Origin: an uncultured Oscillospiraceae bacterium
Lineage (GTDB): Bacteria; Bacillota; Clostridia; Oscillospirales; Oscillospiraceae
Length of the DNA: 43,810 nt
NCBI GenBank assembly: GCA_944386975.1
Contig: CALXDC010000019.1
Coordinates: 1 to 43,810 of the forward strand
Direction: 5' to 3'
Position numbers and translations under genes: made by a program. This document shows, one piece after another, positions 24,601 to 33,136 of this stretch. The notes under the pieces were generated by a model. That model had not been told where the DNA came from and did not search any database. It saw nothing but the letters and a program-made list of their open reading frames with translations. Within the stretch, counting starts at the first letter, position 1; every line of letters starts with the position of its first letter.

Positions 24601-25567
24601 GTTTCCCACTCCTTCTGTCCATTCCAAGGCGATACGCCTGGGCGCAGGCCTGAGCCTTCCGCCGCTTCAGATCCTCCAGGGTGGGACGGCTGATTTGATC
24701 GCCGTCCCGGTAAAAGGGCGGCTCCATGTCGACCCCGGCGCGCCAGAAGGTGCTGAGGGTGTTGTTGGGGGTGTTGTAATAGAAGGACAGAATCAGCCGG
24801 TTTTTCTCAAATCCCATGAAGAAGCTTTTGTCCGGCTCTGTCAGACAGGTCCCGATGAGCTTCTCGTAGTCTTCCAGATGGCGATACTCCTCAGAGTTTA
24901 TAGCAAAGGCCGGGGACTGCACCCATGCGTCGTCATATAGCCACGCAACGGAAATCCCGGCTTTTTTGCAGTTTTTGTTGATGTGTGTTACGCCGCGGCT
25001 GCGGGGGGCGATGCTTGCGCAGAATACCCTCTGCCTGCAAAACCAGTCCGGGAAGTCCGTACGGAGCCGGCAGATGGAGCGCCACATGGTTTTGCCGCTG
25101 CCGATCACATCGTCCAGGAACAAAACGGCCTGGTAGGGAGCGATGTCCTCCTCGGTCAATTTGGACTGCACCGCAATGATCTGCCCTTTTGTGAGGACTC
25201 GGAACGCCCCGCACCGAAGGTCGGAGCGCACATTGTCTCCCCCCGACGCACAGGCTCCGCCGGCCTCCACCGTGACGAACAGCACCGCGGAGAGGTCCAG
25301 CTGCAGATCGGACAGGCGGGAGTGCAGCATGGACACAATCTGCTGGTACCGGGCTTGACACTGGGGGCGGCTCAGATAGCGATATTCGCTGAGAAGCGTC
25401 AGGAACGCGTCCTGATCCCCGGGGCGGATGGCGGTGAGCCATTGTTCCACGCGCTGAGGAAGGGCCGCGATCTGCGGATCGTAGCACCCGTCCGACGGGT
25501 CGGCGGCGCGTACGGGATCAAGTCCGTTTTTCTGATAGAAGATGCGCAGGGCAGTATCCTTATCCAT
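24587..25567 (-). CDS. Retron effector with phosphoribosyltransferase-like domain
   Basis: 326 aa. AVLFLDDVIGSGKTM (about 147-161, Asp-Asp at 152-153) matches the PRPP-binding loop of type I phosphoribosyltransferases, preceded by AFRVLTKGQI and the flexible-loop region. The N-terminal 90 residues are helical and the C-terminal 100 unassigned (NNTLSTFWRAGVDM, FYYNTP). First gene after the promoter. ATG 25567 has no strong ribosome site; TTG 25573 is an alternative. Likely the toxic effector, kept off by RT and msDNA, by analogy with other retron tripartite systems. Target nucleotide or tRNA unknown. Confidence 0.82.
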   Translation of the reverse strand: MDKDTALRIFYQKNGLDPVRAADPSDGCYDPQIAALPQRVEQWLTAIRPGDQDAFLTLLSEYRYLSRPQCQARYQQIVSMLHSRLSDLQLDLSAVLFVTVEAGGACASGGDNVRSDLRCGAFRVLTKGQIIAVQSKLTEEDIAPYQAVLFLDDVIGSGKTMWRSICRLRTDFPDWFCRQRVFCASIAPRSRGVTHINKNCKKAGISVAWLYDDAWVQSPAFAINSEEYRHLEDYEKLIGTCLTEPDKSFFMGFEKNRLILSFYYNTPNNTLSTFWRAGVDMEPPFYRDGDQISRPTLEDLKRRKAQACAQAYRLGMDRRSGKHGST

Positions 25568-25641
25568 ACACAATATCTTTCACGGCATTCCCCTGCGGAA
25601 AAAGAGGGGACGCCTCCAGGCGGCAGCTTGAAGATGAACGG

Positions 25642-25670
25642 ATTATACCACACAACTGCGCAATTGTCGA
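25642..25670 (-). promoter_or_regulatory. Promoter of the retron operon
   Basis: On the minus strand TCGACA (25665-25670), 17 bp, TATAAT (25642-25647). It gives an mRNA leader of about 65 bases before the PRTase-like gene. Confidence 0.75.
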
Positions 25671-26051
25671 TACGCATATGATTTTGATGAAGCGGGATAT
25701 CTGCTTCTGAAGTTGGCGTTTTACTATGCAAACAGCATCCGTAGACAATTTTAGATCATGATTATATAATAATTGTTGCTATATTGCTGTGTACCGCACA
25801 GTTTCCTCCTGCCTGCGAAGATCTGCAGGTATGGGGTGAGGTAGGAAGAAAATCGCTTGCAAAATTTGCTGAAGGATGATGGAGATTTCGGCAGGCAGCA
25901 TGTATTTTGTTGTCATTGCAGCCTTGTCTGCCCAATGCAGAGCGTGCCTTGGGAAACGGTAGTATAGCGGGATAGATGACCGGGAAGGCTTGCTCACTCA
26001 GATTCAAGTGAGCAAAACCAGGGGCCATGTTACGAAAGGAGAACCGACAGT
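25671..26051. other. Gap between the retron and the BRCT-protein locus
   Basis: A/T-rich near 25740-25790, no gene seen. A 9-bp hairpin TTGCTCACT/AGTGAGCAA with an 8-base loop lies at 25990-26015 without a T-run, in the probable leader of the next gene. TAGTAT near 25960 might be a -10 box. No attachment repeat was recognised. Confidence 0.4.
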
Positions 26052-26204
26052 ATGGACGCGGAAGAATTGCGGGAAAAGCTGCTGACAGACGTCTGCGCCG
26101 GGGCGTTTTCCGGACTGGGCGCAATGGTATTGGATGAAGATCGTATCCGCAAGGCCGGTGAAGCGGAGCTGCGCGAAATTGCTGCGCAGTACGGTATCCG
26201 GTAA
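26052..26204 (+). CDS. 50-aa small protein of unknown function
   Basis: Frame of 50 codons beginning MDAEELREKLLTDV, with a Gly/Ala-rich middle (CAGAFSGLGAMVLDED) and helical ends finishing AAQYGIR. AAAGGAGA precedes the ATG at normal distance. It lies 31 bases before the large BRCT gene and is probably co-transcribed with it. No family was recognised. It may help regulate or assemble its neighbour; this is only inference from position. Confidence 0.6.
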   Translation: MDAEELREKLLTDVCAGAFSGLGAMVLDEDRIRKAGEAELREIAAQYGIR

Positions 26205-26235
26205 ACGCTTTGCAACAGTGCGGGAGGAAAAGAAT

Positions 26236-29200
26236 ATGCGTATGTATGGAGTTCCCAGGGAGGGAAAGCGAGTGACGCTCTCGGACGGCCTGAGCCTCCG
26301 CATCCCCTTCGGCGTGGCCTACGGGAAGGATGAGGACGGCAATTACACCATCCTTCAGTACCAGACCGTCCCCACCGGGTATCGGGACGGCGCCTTCACG
26401 GTAAAAGATGAGGAGGAGGTCCTGTGGAGCATCAGCGGTCTTCAAAAGAAGGCGGTTATGAGCTTTGAGGCGGAGGATGGAGCAATGACGCCGGCGTCCG
26501 TGCAGGAGGCAATGCGCGGCAAGCTTCAGGAGCTGGCCAAAGGTATGGTGCAGGAGGACAACTCCTCCCAGGAGCCCTATGAGCCCGGCTCCAGCACAAA
26601 GGTGGAGGAGACGGAGGGGGGCTTTGTAATCCGCTCCGGGATCTCCATCAACGCCGCGGGCGGCAGCTATGACATGCTGGAGCTTTCGGAGAAGGTGGCC
26701 GGCGCGGTGGCGAAGAAGGGATTTCAGCTCTTCGGCATGACGATGTATTTCACCTACCTGCTCCTGGCGGTGGAGGATTGTCCGGAGGCCGCCTTGTTCT
26801 ACGCCACCCTCAAGGGGGCCGGAGAGGCGGACTTTTATGAAAAGACGCTGACGCCCCTCCTGAAGACCGCGGAGCTGGAGACCTCCCGGAAGACAGGTGC
26901 GGCTCGAAAACCCAGGGTCGAGCGGGACGCCGGGCCGGTGGCGGCGAGCCTGGACTTCTCCAAGGGGGAGCGGGTGCGCACCGGGGAGCTCTCCATTCTG
27001 GTCCCCGGCGGAATGTGCTGGACCCCAGAGATCAGCCCGGAGACCCGGTATCTCAGCTGCGTCCCCGCGTCGGTGACCTTTGACGATCCTGATTGGGACG
27101 AGGTTTCCGCCGTCAAATTTACCCTGCAGACCGGACAGAAGATTCCCGCCGTCCAGGAGGCGCTGGACAGTCCGGCGGGGGAGGAACGGGTGCAGGCGCT
27201 GCTGCAGAGCATGACCGTCGCCCAGGAGGGGGCGTCCGGCCGCATCGGCCAGGTTGTTACGGTGAGTCGGACGCCGGACGCGTACATCTGCTATGAGCCG
27301 GCCGGGGAGACAGACGTGGACTGTGTTTTCCGCTATTACATCTTCAGCCATGTCTTTGTCTACACCGGGATGTATGTGGGATGGAAGGCAGGGCTGGAGG
27401 ACCCGGTGCAGCGGCACCGGCAGATTCTGGAGAAGTGGCTGGGTACCGTGCAGTATGAGGGGGGCGCGGAGGAGGAGCTGGCTCGCTACGGCAAGACCCA
27501 GTTCGGTCCCTACGCCGCCGAGGACGGGCGGCTCAATGCGGTGACGGTCGCCCAACTGTTTTCCACCGATGTGCTCTTTTTCAATGAGGACGATTTCAAG
27601 GAGGCAGGGTTGAAAAACGGCGTGCACATCAACTCTCTGAAGCTGGCGGAGCATCCCTTCCTGGCGGAGAAGCGGGATGTGCTGGCGCCCGAGATTGGGG
27701 CCCTCCTGCTGGAGCTGGACGCCGTACCGGAGCTGCGTGTGCCCAAGGAGAAGCTCCATAAGAAGCTGATCCCTCTGCTGTTCAACGAAAACGACGTGCC
27801 GCTTACCGGCATGACCATGATGAATCTGCTGGCCTACCACATGCTATATATCCAGGAGAACGGACCGGAGGACTACGCCGTGGCCATCGACCGCAACCTG
27901 GTGGCCGGGATTCCGGACGCCTACCGGTATGCCGCCGCCTTTCTGCGCCGGCTGCGGCAATATAACGGGAAAGACGGAGCCTTTACCGTGACCTTTACCA
28001 CAGCGGCAAACTTTGATACCCCGATCCAGGGTGTGATGAAGCCGGTGGCCGGCGCGGTCCAGGCCAGAAGCGCCTATCGGCTTCAGGTGGAGAGCAGCGG
28101 CGCTGTTCAGGAGCTGGAGGCGGCGGACCGGGAGGACCAGCCGGAGGCGCAGCGCTCCATCCAGGAACTGGAGAGTATGCTGCCTCAGGAGTTCACCGAG
28201 AAAATGCGGACCTTCTCCGGTGATGTGGCCTCCCGTCTGTCACAGCTGTGCAGGACGCTGCAGGAGAGTGACTACGACGGCCTGCCGGATACAGACGCCG
28301 TTTTGAACAGGGTCATGGATCAGGCGGGGGACTACGGCCTTGCCTGGGGGATCTACAATTTCTACTGCATCTTTACTCTGGGGGATACCGACCGGTCCTT
28401 TACCTACGAAAAGGACGGGCAGCGGGACATCTCCGGCTCCGGCTTTGAGTGTCCGGGATACCGGGTGGACGAGCAGTATGAGGATTATGCCGAGGGCGAC
28501 CCGGACTTTCAGCCGGAGGAATTCCCAAGACAGCTGGCGCAGCGGATCGGCGGCATCACAGAGGAGCAGGTATACCGCGCCATCCTGGAGCAGGCGGCGG
28601 ATTATCAGAGCAAGGGCTACACCATTGTGGACCAGGAGAGGATCCGCAGGGAGGAGCAGAAAAAGACGCTGAAGAAGGTTCCCTTCGACCGGGTCTCCGC
28701 AGTGCAGATCTCCGGCAAAACCTTTGTTCTGACGGGGGAATTTGAGCATCTCCATGACGACCGGGAGGCCATCAAAGGAAAGATTCAGGAGAAGGGCGGC
28801 CGCTGCACCCAGGCTATCAGCGGCAAGACCAACTACCTGGTGATCGGCGGCCTGGGCGGCTTTGGCGAGCGGAAGCTGGAGCAGGTCAAGGAGCAGAGAG
28901 CCAAGGGCAAGCAGATTGAGATCATTCGGGAGGAGGACCTCTTCGCCGCGCTGGAGGGCAGAGCGGCGGGCGGCACGGTTTCCCAGAGCTCCGGCAAGCC
29001 TGCGAAGAAGTCCGCCCAGCCGACCAAGTCCGCCCAGGTTCGGGAGGAGAAGGCCCAGACAAAGGCTGCTGATCAGGCTCAGCAGGAGGAACGGGCCCGG
29101 CAGAAGGCTGCCGAGCAGGCCAAACAGGAGGAGCAGGCCCGGAAAAAAGCTGCCGAGCAGGCCAAGCGGAAGGAGCGGGCCGCCCGAAAGGCGGCGGAGG

Positions 29201-29883
29201 AAAAAGCGCGGCTGGAGAAGGAGCAGGCAGAAAGAGAAGCCGCCGAGCGGGCTCGGCAGGAGGAACTGCGTGTCCGGAGAGCGAAGCTGGTGCGAAAGTG
29301 CATCACCATTGCAGCTCTGGTGCTGGCGGCCCTCTGCGCTTTGTTCGGTGTCAAGAGCTACATAGACAACGCCCCCTATCGGGAGCTGGCCGCCGACATT
29401 GACCAGGGAACCTTCCACTATAGCAGCTATATTGGGCAGCCGGGACGCATGTATTTCCTCTGGTATGACAATTCCCTCAAGGTGATCGCCGGCAAGCTCA
29501 CCGACTTCCACAGGGAGGACGATATTCAGGCTGCTGTGGCGCTGATCGGCAGTCTGCCTCCCGACGAGAGCATTCTGGACTATTACATCGACGGCACGGG
29601 AATCTATATGACCGATTCCTTCCGGAACTGGTTCGCGGAGCGGGTCACGGAGGAGGGAACGGTGCTGTCCGCCGGGGAGAGCACCGGAGAGAAGGAGGAT
29701 CTGGTCATGAACCTCTATCAAATGGGGGATTTCCAGGTCAAGATCATCTACGAACGGTCCCAGGAGGACAGCGGACAGCCGCGGCAGGCTCTGGTGTGCG
29801 GCCCGAGGGCGGAGGACGACTGGGTTACGCTGGGCGCCGGACGGTCCAGCCGGTACTACGGGGAGCAGTACGGAATTAAATGA
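26236..29883 (+). CDS. Large protein with BRCT domain, charged coiled coil and one membrane segment
   Basis: 1215 aa. Residues 1-810 have no recognised catalytic motif. Two segments open alike (VTLSDGLSLRIPFG near residue 12 and VRTGELSILVPGG near 245), suggesting an internal repeat. A BRCT domain lies at about 816-905 (ISGKTFVLTGEFEHLHDDRE, KGGRCTQAISGKTNYLVIGG), close to that of DNA ligase. A Lys/Glu/Ala/Gln coiled coil spans about 930-1018, a membrane helix about 1022-1040 (ITIAALVLAALCALFG), and a 175-residue C-terminal domain follows. No signal peptide, so the BRCT side is probably cytoplasmic. ATG 26236 follows GGGAGG; the frame is open upstream but overlaps the small gene. Confidence 0.8.
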   Translation: MRMYGVPREGKRVTLSDGLSLRIPFGVAYGKDEDGNYTILQYQTVPTGYRDGAFTVKDEEEVLWSISGLQKKAVMSFEAEDGAMTPASVQEAMRGKLQELAKGMVQEDNSSQEPYEPGSSTKVEETEGGFVIRSGISINAAGGSYDMLELSEKVAGAVAKKGFQLFGMTMYFTYLLLAVEDCPEAALFYATLKGAGEADFYEKTLTPLLKTAELETSRKTGAARKPRVERDAGPVAASLDFSKGERVRTGELSILVPGGMCWTPEISPETRYLSCVPASVTFDDPDWDEVSAVKFTLQTGQKIPAVQEALDSPAGEERVQALLQSMTVAQEGASGRIGQVVTVSRTPDAYICYEPAGETDVDCVFRYYIFSHVFVYTGMYVGWKAGLEDPVQRHRQILEKWLGTVQYEGGAEEELARYGKTQFGPYAAEDGRLNAVTVAQLFSTDVLFFNEDDFKEAGLKNGVHINSLKLAEHPFLAEKRDVLAPEIGALLLELDAVPELRVPKEKLHKKLIPLLFNENDVPLTGMTMMNLLAYHMLYIQENGPEDYAVAIDRNLVAGIPDAYRYAAAFLRRLRQYNGKDGAFTVTFTTAANFDTPIQGVMKPVAGAVQARSAYRLQVESSGAVQELEAADREDQPEAQRSIQELESMLPQEFTEKMRTFSGDVASRLSQLCRTLQESDYDGLPDTDAVLNRVMDQAGDYGLAWGIYNFYCIFTLGDTDRSFTYEKDGQRDISGSGFECPGYRVDEQYEDYAEGDPDFQPEEFPRQLAQRIGGITEEQVYRAILEQAADYQSKGYTIVDQERIRREEQKKTLKKVPFDRVSAVQISGKTFVLTGEFEHLHDDREAIKGKIQEKGGRCTQAISGKTNYLVIGGLGGFGERKLEQVKEQRAKGKQIEIIREEDLFAALEGRAAGGTVSQSSGKPAKKSAQPTKSAQVREEKAQTKAADQAQQEERARQKAAEQAKQEEQARKKAAEQAKRKERAARKAAEEKARLEKEQAEREAAERARQEELRVRRAKLVRKCITIAALVLAALCALFGVKSYIDNAPYRELAADIDQGTFHYSSYIGQPGRMYFLWYDNSLKVIAGKLTDFHREDDIQAAVALIGSLPPDESILDYYIDGTGIYMTDSFRNWFAERVTEEGTVLSAGESTGEKEDLVMNLYQMGDFQVKIIYERSQEDSGQPRQALVCGPRAEDDWVTLGAGRSSRYYGEQYGIK

Positions 29884-29944
29884 GCAAGAGAAAACGGTTG
29901 AATCATCAAAGAGCGGAGTCGTCTTCCCAGCGGCGGAAGCCATT

Positions 29945-29990
29945 GAAAATAAAGGGCAAGGCCCTGGAACCGTTGCGGTTTCAGGGCCTT
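29945..29990 (-). terminator. Terminator after tmRNA
   Basis: Minus strand: AAGGCCCTG-AAACC stem with GGTT-x-CAGGGCCTT and loop GCAAC, followed by GCCCTTTATTTTC. It lies six bases downstream of the CCA end of ssrA and may also act on the convergent BRCT gene. Confidence 0.8.
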
Positions 29991-29995
29991 GTCTA

Positions 29996-30362
29996 TGGTG
30001 GAGGTGAGGGGAGTCGAACCCCTGTCCGAAAACAATTTCACGGAACTTTCTCCGGGCGCAGACGGTTATTTCGGGCGGCGTGACCGCCCTGTTCCCCTCC
30101 GCACAGGCAAGCCGTCACGCCTGCGCGTCAGGTGAGAGTCATGATGCATGGGCGGGTCAACTCTTTCCCGCCTCACGGACGCCACATCAACGACGCCTTA
30201 GCCGGTCTGTGGCCCTCCCGGCTGAAGACGGCCGCCTTTACTTAGGCAGCAACAGCAACAGTGTTGTTGTTCTTTAATTTATAAGTTGCCCATTTTAAGG
30301 ATGTTAGGCGCATCCGCCCGCTTATCCCGCTTCCTCATCCCCGTCGAAACCGGTACACCCCC
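29996..30362 (-). ncRNA. ssrA: Transfer-messenger RNA (tmRNA)
   Basis: Acceptor stem GGGGGTG at the 5' end (30362) pairs with CACCTCC at the 3' end, followed by encoded CCA. The T-arm reads GGTTCGACTCC and the 5' portion GTACCGGTTTCGACGGGG is the conserved tmRNA start. The tag frame on the minus strand is 30289 to 30242: resume codon GCA, peptide ATYKLKNNNTVAVAA, then TAA. The AVAA end is a usual protease degron. It rescues stalled ribosomes together with SmpB, encoded just upstream. A perfect 9-bp hairpin (30370-30391) lies right before the 5' end and may guide processing from the upstream transcript. Confidence 0.97.
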
Positions 30363-30417
30363 AGGTGTGGCGGACCGGCAGACCGGTCCGCGTGAGAAAA
30401 CGTGGAAAATACTTCGT

Positions 30418-30939
30418 TTACTTCTTCTCCGGAGCAGGGTACTCCTCGCCCAGGGTGTCCACCCGGATGCTCTGGATCACCACCGGGGTCCGGGGCTTAT
30501 CCCGCATGTCTGTGGGCACCTCGCTGATGGCGATGGCGGCCTCCGCGTTCTCCGTGATCTTGCCGAAGGCAGCGTACTGCCCGTCCAGATGAGGGGCGGC
30601 GTCCACCATGATGAAAAACTGGCTGCCGGCGCTGTCGGGATGCATGGCCCGGGCCATGGACAGTACGCCGGTGGTGTGCTTCAGGTCGTTCTTCTCAAAG
30701 CCGTTGCCGGAGAACTCCCCCCGGATGGAGTAGCCGGGGTTGCCCATGCCGTTGCCGTTGGGGCAGCCGCCCTGGATCATAAACCCGGGAATCACCCGAT
30801 GGAAGATGAGACCGTCATAAAAGCCGCTGTTGGCCAGCGAAATGAAGTTATTCACCGTGTTGGGGGCCTTTTCCGGATACAACTCGCCGGTCATCACCTG
30901 GCCGTTCTCCATGGTAATGGTCACAATAGGATTGCTCAT
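30418..30939 (-). CDS. Peptidyl-prolyl cis-trans isomerase, cyclophilin type
   Basis: 173 aa, cytoplasmic. The catalytic signature is IFHRVIPGFMIQGGCPNGNG with the Arg of the active site, followed by SMARAMHPDSAGSQFFIMV and the Trp/His-equivalent region HLDGQYAAFGKI. The length is standard for bacterial PpiB-type enzymes without a signal peptide. It catalyses proline isomerisation during folding. It lies 27 bases downstream of smpB and upstream of ssrA, so the three probably form one unit. Confidence 0.95.
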   Translation of the reverse strand: MSNPIVTITMENGQVMTGELYPEKAPNTVNNFISLANSGFYDGLIFHRVIPGFMIQGGCPNGNGMGNPGYSIRGEFSGNGFEKNDLKHTTGVLSMARAMHPDSAGSQFFIMVDAAPHLDGQYAAFGKITENAEAAIAISEVPTDMRDKPRTPVVIQSIRVDTLGEEYPAPEKK

Positions 30940-30966
30940 ATGGATTCTCCTCTATCTTTTCACAAT

Positions 30967-31428
30967 TTACCAGCGGTTCTTCATGGTGCGGTCAATTTCC
31001 CGCTTGGCGTCCCGCTTTGCGGCGGATTCCCGCTTGTCGTAGTTCTTCTTACCCTTGCAGAGCCCTACCTCGATCTTCACCTTGGAATTCTTGAAGTAGA
31101 CGCTGAGGGGCACCAGGGCCATGCCGTCCTGCTGGACGTAGGCCTGGAGGCGGTTGATCTCCCGCTTGTGCATCAACAGCCGCCGGGGCCGCACCGGGTC
31201 CTTGTTGAAGATGTTCCCGTGTTCGTAGGGGCTGATGTGCATGCCGTGGATGTAGATCTCGCCGTTTTTGGCGATGCAGTAGGAATCCTTCAGATTCAGC
31301 GTACCGGCCCGGATGGATTTCACCTCCGTGCCGAACAGCTCGATGCCAGCCTCGTACCGGTCCTCCACGAAGTAGTCGTGATAGGCCTTCCGGTTCTGGG
31401 CGGCAATCTTGATCCCGGACTTCTCCAT
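30967..31428 (-). CDS. smpB: SsrA-binding protein SmpB
   Basis: 153 aa. Hallmarks are [41 protein letters not shown], and the [25 protein letters not shown] core. The basic tail [21 protein letters not shown] enters the mRNA channel in trans-translation. GGAGGTG precedes the ATG. It is encoded upstream of the cyclophilin gene and ssrA itself, which keeps the rescue pair together. Confidence 0.97.
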   Translation of the reverse strand: MEKSGIKIAAQNRKAYHDYFVEDRYEAGIELFGTEVKSIRAGTLNLKDSYCIAKNGEIYIHGMHISPYEHGNIFNKDPVRPRRLLMHKREINRLQAYVQQDGMALVPLSVYFKNSKVKIEVGLCKGKKNYDKRESAAKRDAKREIDRTMKNRW

Positions 31429-31463
31429 GGAAACACCTCCCTCCGGGCCGACTCTGGAGACAC

Positions 31464-31492
31464 ATTATAGCATACCCATTTCATTCTGACAA
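31464..31492 (-). promoter_or_regulatory. Promoter of the smpB operon
   Basis: Minus strand TTGTCA (31487-31492), 17 bp, TATAAT (31464-31469), 36 bases before the smpB start. Confidence 0.85.
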
Positions 31493-31533
31493 GTAAACAA
31501 ATTGCGAACACGGAACTTTCCCCGGACGCCGCC

Positions 31534-31562
31534 TTGACAGTACAGTGAAATTTCGATATGTT
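31534..31562 (+). promoter_or_regulatory. Promoter of the small membrane protein gene
   Basis: TTGACA (31534-31539), 17 bp, TATGTT (31557-31562), about 50 bases before the start. Confidence 0.75.
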
Positions 31563-31614
31563 TAAAGTGGAAGGACCCGCTAAGAAAACGCCTGTGGAAA
31601 GAAAGGAGAGATCC

Positions 31615-31935
31615 ATGAAAAAGTTTGTCATGAAGCCCTCTGCACGCCAGGAGATCCCGGTGAACCCGGTGTGGAAGCTGCTGCGGACCCTGGCGATCCT
31701 GATCTATGTGGTCGGATTCTGTTACGGCGCCATGTGGCTCAGCCAGCACGGCACATGGGATGGCGCGGTCTCGGCGTGGTTCAGCGCCTTCCTCCTGGGG
31801 TCCGTGGTCCTGGGGCTGGCGGAGATCGTCCGGCTCCTCCACCGGATCTGCTGCCGGGAGTACGAGGGCGCCTGGCAGGAGGTGCCGGAGGTTCCGGAGG
31901 CGGAGGACGAGAACATCGATTCAATCGATTCATAA
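31615..31935 (+). CDS. Small two-TM membrane protein of unknown function
   Basis: 106 aa. A basic N-terminus (MKKFVMKPSARQ) is followed by two hydrophobic helices, LLRTLAILIYVVGFCYGAMWL and AWFSAFLLGSVVLGLAEIV, then an acidic tail ending in DSIDS. GAAAGGAGAG precedes ATG 31615; the frame is open upstream to 31558, but that part would overlap the promoter. No family was recognised. The tail might bind a cytoplasmic partner; function unknown. Confidence 0.75.
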   Translation: MKKFVMKPSARQEIPVNPVWKLLRTLAILIYVVGFCYGAMWLSQHGTWDGAVSAWFSAFLLGSVVLGLAEIVRLLHRICCREYEGAWQEVPEVPEAEDENIDSIDS

Positions 31936-31986
31936 GATTTTACAAGAAGAAGCCCCAATCCCGCCGCCTATTTTCCGGGAAAGGTG

Positions 31987-32040
31987 TTGTACGGCGGGGA
32001 AAGAAGTGGTACAATACCCATAACTGCGGATTTTCCGCAG
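31987..32040 (+). promoter_or_regulatory. Promoter and leader hairpin of the femX/alanine racemase operon
   Basis: TTGTAC (31987-31992), 17 bp, TACAAT (32010-32015). CTGCGGA-TTT-TCCGCAG (32024-32040) then forms a perfect 7-bp hairpin beginning near the expected +1, which may stabilise the mRNA or bind a regulator. Confidence 0.7.
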
Positions 32041-32065
32041 ATTATGACCAATGGAGTGAATACCG

Positions 32066-33130
32066 ATGGCGAAAGTCGTTACGAAAGATATGATCCCGGC
32101 CTACGAGGCCTTTGTCCAGAGCCACCCCAAGGGCCACTTCTGCCAGAGCGTCCTCTGGGCCAAGCAGAAGCCCATGTGGAAGTGGGAGGCGGTGGTGTCC
32201 ACCGACGAGGCGGGGGCCATCAAGGGCTCCCTGGCCATGCTGATCCGGAAGGTACCCGGCATCCCCTACACCCTCATGTATATCTGCCGGGGCCCGGTGT
32301 GCGATCTGGACGACAAGGAGACCCTGACGGACCTCATCAGCGGGGCCAGGGAGATGGCCAAGCGCTACAAGAGCTATGAGATCAAGATCGACCCGGACGT
32401 GCCCTCCTCCAATACGGAGTTTACCAAGATGATGACGGATCTGGGCTTCGTCATCACCGGCGGCGGCAAGAACTTTGAGGCCATCCAGCCCAAGTACGTG
32501 TTCCGTCTGAACATCGAGGGGAAGACCGAGGAGGAGATCATGGCCGCCTTCCACCAGAAGACCCGCTATAACCTCCGGCTGGCCGTGAAGAAGGGCGTGG
32601 AGGTACGCCTCTGCGGCAAGGAGGCGGTGGAGGACTTCACCCGGATCATGGAGGTTACCGGCGCCCGGGACGGCTTCGTCACCCGCCAGGCCAGCTACTT
32701 TGCCAACATGCTGGACAACCTGGGGGAGCACTGCCGGTTGTACATGGCCTACCACGAGGGGCGGCCCATCGCCGGCACCCTGGCCATCTGGTACGGCGAC
32801 AAGGTGTGGTACCTCTACGGGGCCTCCTCCAACGAGGACCGGAACCTGATGCCCAACTACCTCCTCCAGTGGAACATGATCCAGTGGGCGGTGGAGAAGG
32901 GCTGCCGGATCTATGATTTCCGGGGCGTATCCGGGGACCTGACCCCGGAGAACCCCCTCTACGGCCTTTATAAGTTCAAGAAGGGCTTCGGCGGGGAGTT
33001 TACGGAGTTCGTAGGGGAGATGGACATGATTCTGAAGCCCGGCGTGGCCTTTGCCGTCAAGCACGGCACCAAGCTCATGAAGCGGATGCGGAAGAATCTC
33101 TATATGATCAAGAACCGGAACAAGAAATAA
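32066..33130 (+). CDS. FemAB/FemX-type peptidoglycan bridge aminoacyltransferase
   Basis: 354 aa with the tandem GNAT-like fold of Fem ligases, which add amino acids from aminoacyl-tRNA to lipid-linked peptidoglycan precursors. Recognisable parts are GHFCQSVLWAKQKPMWKWEA, FHQKTRYNLRLAVKKGVEV, GTLAIWYGDKVWYLYGASS and YDFRGVSGDLTPENPLYGLYKFKKGFGG, the last being the conserved C-terminal Fem motif. The long coiled-coil insertion of FemA is absent, so it is FemX-like, adding the first residue. The operon partner is an alanine-racemase-family gene seven bases downstream. Confidence 0.92.
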   Translation: MAKVVTKDMIPAYEAFVQSHPKGHFCQSVLWAKQKPMWKWEAVVSTDEAGAIKGSLAMLIRKVPGIPYTLMYICRGPVCDLDDKETLTDLISGAREMAKRYKSYEIKIDPDVPSSNTEFTKMMTDLGFVITGGGKNFEAIQPKYVFRLNIEGKTEEEIMAAFHQKTRYNLRLAVKKGVEVRLCGKEAVEDFTRIMEVTGARDGFVTRQASYFANMLDNLGEHCRLYMAYHEGRPIAGTLAIWYGDKVWYLYGASSNEDRNLMPNYLLQWNMIQWAVEKGCRIYDFRGVSGDLTPENPLYGLYKFKKGFGGEFTEFVGEMDMILKPGVAFAVKHGTKLMKRMRKNLYMIKNRNKK

Positions 33131-33136
33131 GGAACG

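Noticed and set aside
25762-27840. Minus-strand frame across the BRCT gene start
   Set aside because: Crosses the promoter gap and the real gene; no family motif.
28240-29943. Long minus-strand frame opposite the BRCT gene
   Set aside because: Leu-rich low-complexity translation caused by the coding bias of the real gene.
30080-30277. Small frame inside ssrA
   Set aside because: The region is a structured tmRNA on the opposite strand.
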